Below, piece after piece: positions 5,388 to 6,134 of a DNA stretch of 6,134 bases (position 1 is the first letter of the stretch; each line of letters begins with the position of its first letter). The notes beneath the pieces are model-generated. The model made no database searches. It had not been told where the DNA came from and saw only the letters and a program-made list of their open reading frames with translations. The stretch comes from Actinomycetes bacterium (GTDB lineage: Bacteria > Actinomycetota > Acidimicrobiia > Acidimicrobiales > Acidimicrobiaceae). The DNA lies in the NCBI GenBank assembly GCA_021819025.1, contig JAKASN010000132.1:1-6134 (forward strand), written 5' to 3'. The translations under genes and the position numbers were made by a program.

Positions 5388-5550
5388 CAGGCCGGGGCAG
5401 AGAGTTCCGCCCGAGAGCGGTTGTGTAACGTTACGATACCCACCGGGCCGGGGCAGAGAGTTCCGCCCTAGAGCAGTTGCGTAACGTTACGATACCCACC
5501 GGGCCGGGGCAGAGAGTTCCGCCCGAGAGCAGTTGCGTAACGTTACGATA
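5369..5550 (+). repeat. Tandem 56-bp repeats with palindromic core GTAACGTTAC (3 full, 1 partial)
   Basis: The palindrome GTAACGTTAC starts at 5369, 5425, 5481 and 5537, exactly 56 bp apart. Units 1-3 are complete and nearly identical: unit 2 differs from unit 3 at one position, and unit 1 differs from unit 3 at three. Each unit runs palindrome, GATACCCACC, a GGCCGGGGC block, AGAGAGTTCCGCCC, then a short GAGAGC-type tail. The fourth copy keeps only palindrome plus GATA before changing to TTTACC and the ATG of the next gene. The perfect spacing suggests recent tandem duplication or strong selection. Plausible roles are an operator array, a centromere-like partition site or plasmid iterons. It is not a CRISPR, because the whole unit repeats and there are no unique spacers. 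Confidence 0.92.
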
Positions 5551-5556
5551 TTTACC
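5544..5556 (+). promoter_or_regulatory. Leaderless promoter overlapping the fourth palindrome
   Basis: TACGAT (5544-5549) fits TANNNT and is followed by seven bases and the ATG at 5557, with no Shine-Dalgarno in between. The first three bases of the -10 box are the last three of the palindrome GTAACGTTAC, so a protein on the palindrome would block RNA polymerase. Confidence 0.5.
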
Positions 5557-5850
5557 ATGTCAAGAACCTGCGAGAGAACCGGCTGTGATGAGCCACTAAT
5601 GACGCGCTCCACCGGGCGGCCTGCACGCTACTGCTCTGCGGCCTGTCGTATGGCCGCCCATCGCCAACGCGACAGAGGGCCGGTAGTGGCCGAGGTTCAT
5701 TTTGGCTCAGCGACCACCAGGAGTCGAGCGCTGGAACATGCGTGGATGGTCAAGCTGTTTCGCTCCAACCAAGAGCTGATCGTAGCGATTGGCCTGACCA
5801 AGGATTCAGCTCAGCGCCTCGGTGAGCGGCTCAACGCGTTCCTCAACTGA
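5557..5850 (+). CDS. Small Cys-type zinc-finger protein, 97 aa, downstream of the repeat array
   Basis: The N-terminus has a four-cysteine cluster, CERTGC (C5, C10) and RYCSAACRMAAHRQR (C26, C30, then a basic helix with H35). The signature 'YCS--CR-AA-R-R' is widespread in small actinobacterial and plasmid proteins and is usually taken as a zinc-binding, nucleic-acid-contacting module. The C-terminal ~50 residues contain HAWMVKLF, a strand-like LIVAIGL and an amphipathic helix SAQRLGERLNAFL that could dimerise. I cannot name the family or function. The ATG at 5557 is chosen over an upstream in-frame start at 5533, because that one lies inside the repeat and a -10 box sits 7 nt before 5557. 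Its promoter is fused to the palindrome array, so it may be an autoregulator or the array-binding protein, which is inference. Confidence 0.68.
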   Translation: MSRTCERTGCDEPLMTRSTGRPARYCSAACRMAAHRQRDRGPVVAEVHFGSATTRSRALEHAWMVKLFRSNQELIVAIGLTKDSAQRLGERLNAFLN

Positions 5851-5931
5851 AACCCATCTGCGACAAGGAACGCTATGGCTTTTCTCAGAGAGCGCCCGAG
5901 AGACCCAGTGGACACCCTTTAGCGAAGTCGC

Positions 5932-6006
5932 ATGCCTCAGGGTCGGGATTATCGCATCCCGTTGTGGACATTGTGGACGATTCGCTTCGCGAAGCGCCTT
6001 AGGCAT
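5932..6006. repeat. Nested dyad structure with a 14-bp perfect palindrome
   Basis: ATGCCTCAGG (5932-5941) pairs with CCTTAGGCAT (5997-6006) at 9 of 10 positions. Inside lie the GGGAT/ATCCC hairpin and, next to the right arm, CGCTTCGCGAAGCG (5983-5996), a perfect palindrome. It could be a terminator-like fold, a recombination site or part of an origin; there is no U-tract after it. Confidence 0.55.
5962..5979 (-). repeat. Two tandem DnaA-box-like 9-mers
   Basis: TTGTGGACA and TTGTGGACG lie head to tail. Read on the minus strand with one base shift they give ATGTCCACA and TCGTCCACA, each differing at one position from the high-GC DnaA box TTGTCCACA. Two boxes alone do not define an origin. Confidence 0.35.
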
Positions 6007-6008
6007 TG

Positions 6009-6089
6009 ATGGATAACTCCTTCGTCGTTACCCACAACGCCCAAGGCTTCGACCACAAAGCCCACAATGACTGCGACTACTACCGATAA
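6009..6089 (+). CDS. Possible 26-aa peptide, doubtful
   Basis: ATG at 6009 to TAA at 6087-6089 encodes a short peptide with an unusually polar, His/Asp/Tyr-rich end (FDHKAHNDCDYYR). There is no ribosome-binding site, and I recognise no family. It is listed because the composition looks more protein-like than random; it may be chance. Confidence 0.15.
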   Translation: MDNSFVVTHNAQGFDHKAHNDCDYYR

Positions 6090-6134
6090 TAATTACTCTT
6101 CTTTTCCGCTGGTGGCCCGATGGGATGCCTTTGG

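Larger units (their letters stand above)
5851..6134. other. Intergenic stretch with palindromes, no convincing gene
   Basis: It holds a 15-codon ORF with a good ribosome-binding site (AAGGA at 5865-5869, ATG 5875, stop 5922), a GGGAT/ATCCC hairpin (5945-5960), the structures listed separately, and an AT-rich run (about 6085-6100). A GTG at 6112 opens a frame (MARWDAF...) that leaves the window and could be the next gene, but no ribosome-binding site supports it. Confidence 0.4.

Noticed and set aside
5281..5484. 67-aa + strand frame across the repeats
   Set aside because: Its second half is a translation of the repeat array; no ribosome-binding site and no protein-like features.
5369..5550. 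CRISPR array
   Set aside because: The complete 56-bp unit is conserved from copy to copy, so there are no unique spacers, and there is no cas gene.
1562..5600. ACTAATG occurring four times on the + strand
   Set aside because: Only seven bases, only mildly above expectation, and one copy lies inside a coding region; no shared flanks.
5851..6134. Chromosomal oriC
   Set aside because: Only two weak DnaA-like boxes, and no dnaA, dnaN or other replication genes nearby.

Overview
The window looks like accessory DNA from a high-GC Gram-positive bacterium (Actinomycetota). The evidence is moderately high GC, start sites preceded by TANNNT -10 boxes only 6-7 nt before the ATG (leaderless transcription, common in that phylum), GTG starts, and the family make-up of the genes. 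No housekeeping gene is present. The gene types (small zinc ribbons, phage/ICE-type hypotheticals, a HicBA toxin-antitoxin pair, a beheaded methyltransferase, a possible IS end, tandem palindromic repeats) suggest a genomic island or an integrated plasmid.

Layout. Positions 1-1522 (+): the 3' part of a Lon-like AAA+ ATPase with no protease domain, then three tightly packed small genes: a zinc ribbon (678-917), a 114-aa phage/ICE-type hypothetical (904-1248) and an 89-aa hypothetical (1253-1522). Positions 1616-2201 (-): a type II toxin-antitoxin operon in the order hicB-hicA, with its own promoter and a candidate operator. Positions 2431-3962 (-): a two-gene operon. It has a 233-aa protein with an integrase-like N-terminal helical part but no catalytic domain, expressed from what looks like a leaderless promoter. 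This is followed 8 nt later by a metallophosphoesterase whose layout resembles eukaryotic RNA lariat debranching enzyme (Dbr1). Positions 4160-4785 (-): a 124-aa unknown gene overlapping the start of a DNA methyltransferase that breaks off soon after its DPPF motif, so the methyltransferase is a pseudogene.

Positions 4786-5556 hold no convincing gene. They contain two copies of a GTGCATACAT motif (a third lies at 629-645), a possible IS21-type end, and a striking array of three near-identical 56-bp repeats plus a fourth partial copy, each led by the palindrome GTAACGTTAC. The fourth palindrome merges into the -10 box of a leaderless promoter for a 97-aa Cys-zinc protein (5557-5850). Positions 5851-6134 carry palindromes, two tandem DnaA-box-like 9-mers and an AT-rich stretch, but no convincing gene.

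The two most interesting items are the repeat array fused to the zinc-protein promoter (operator array, centromere-like site or iterons) and the Dbr1-like phosphoesterase with its conserved unknown partner. Function is unproven for both.
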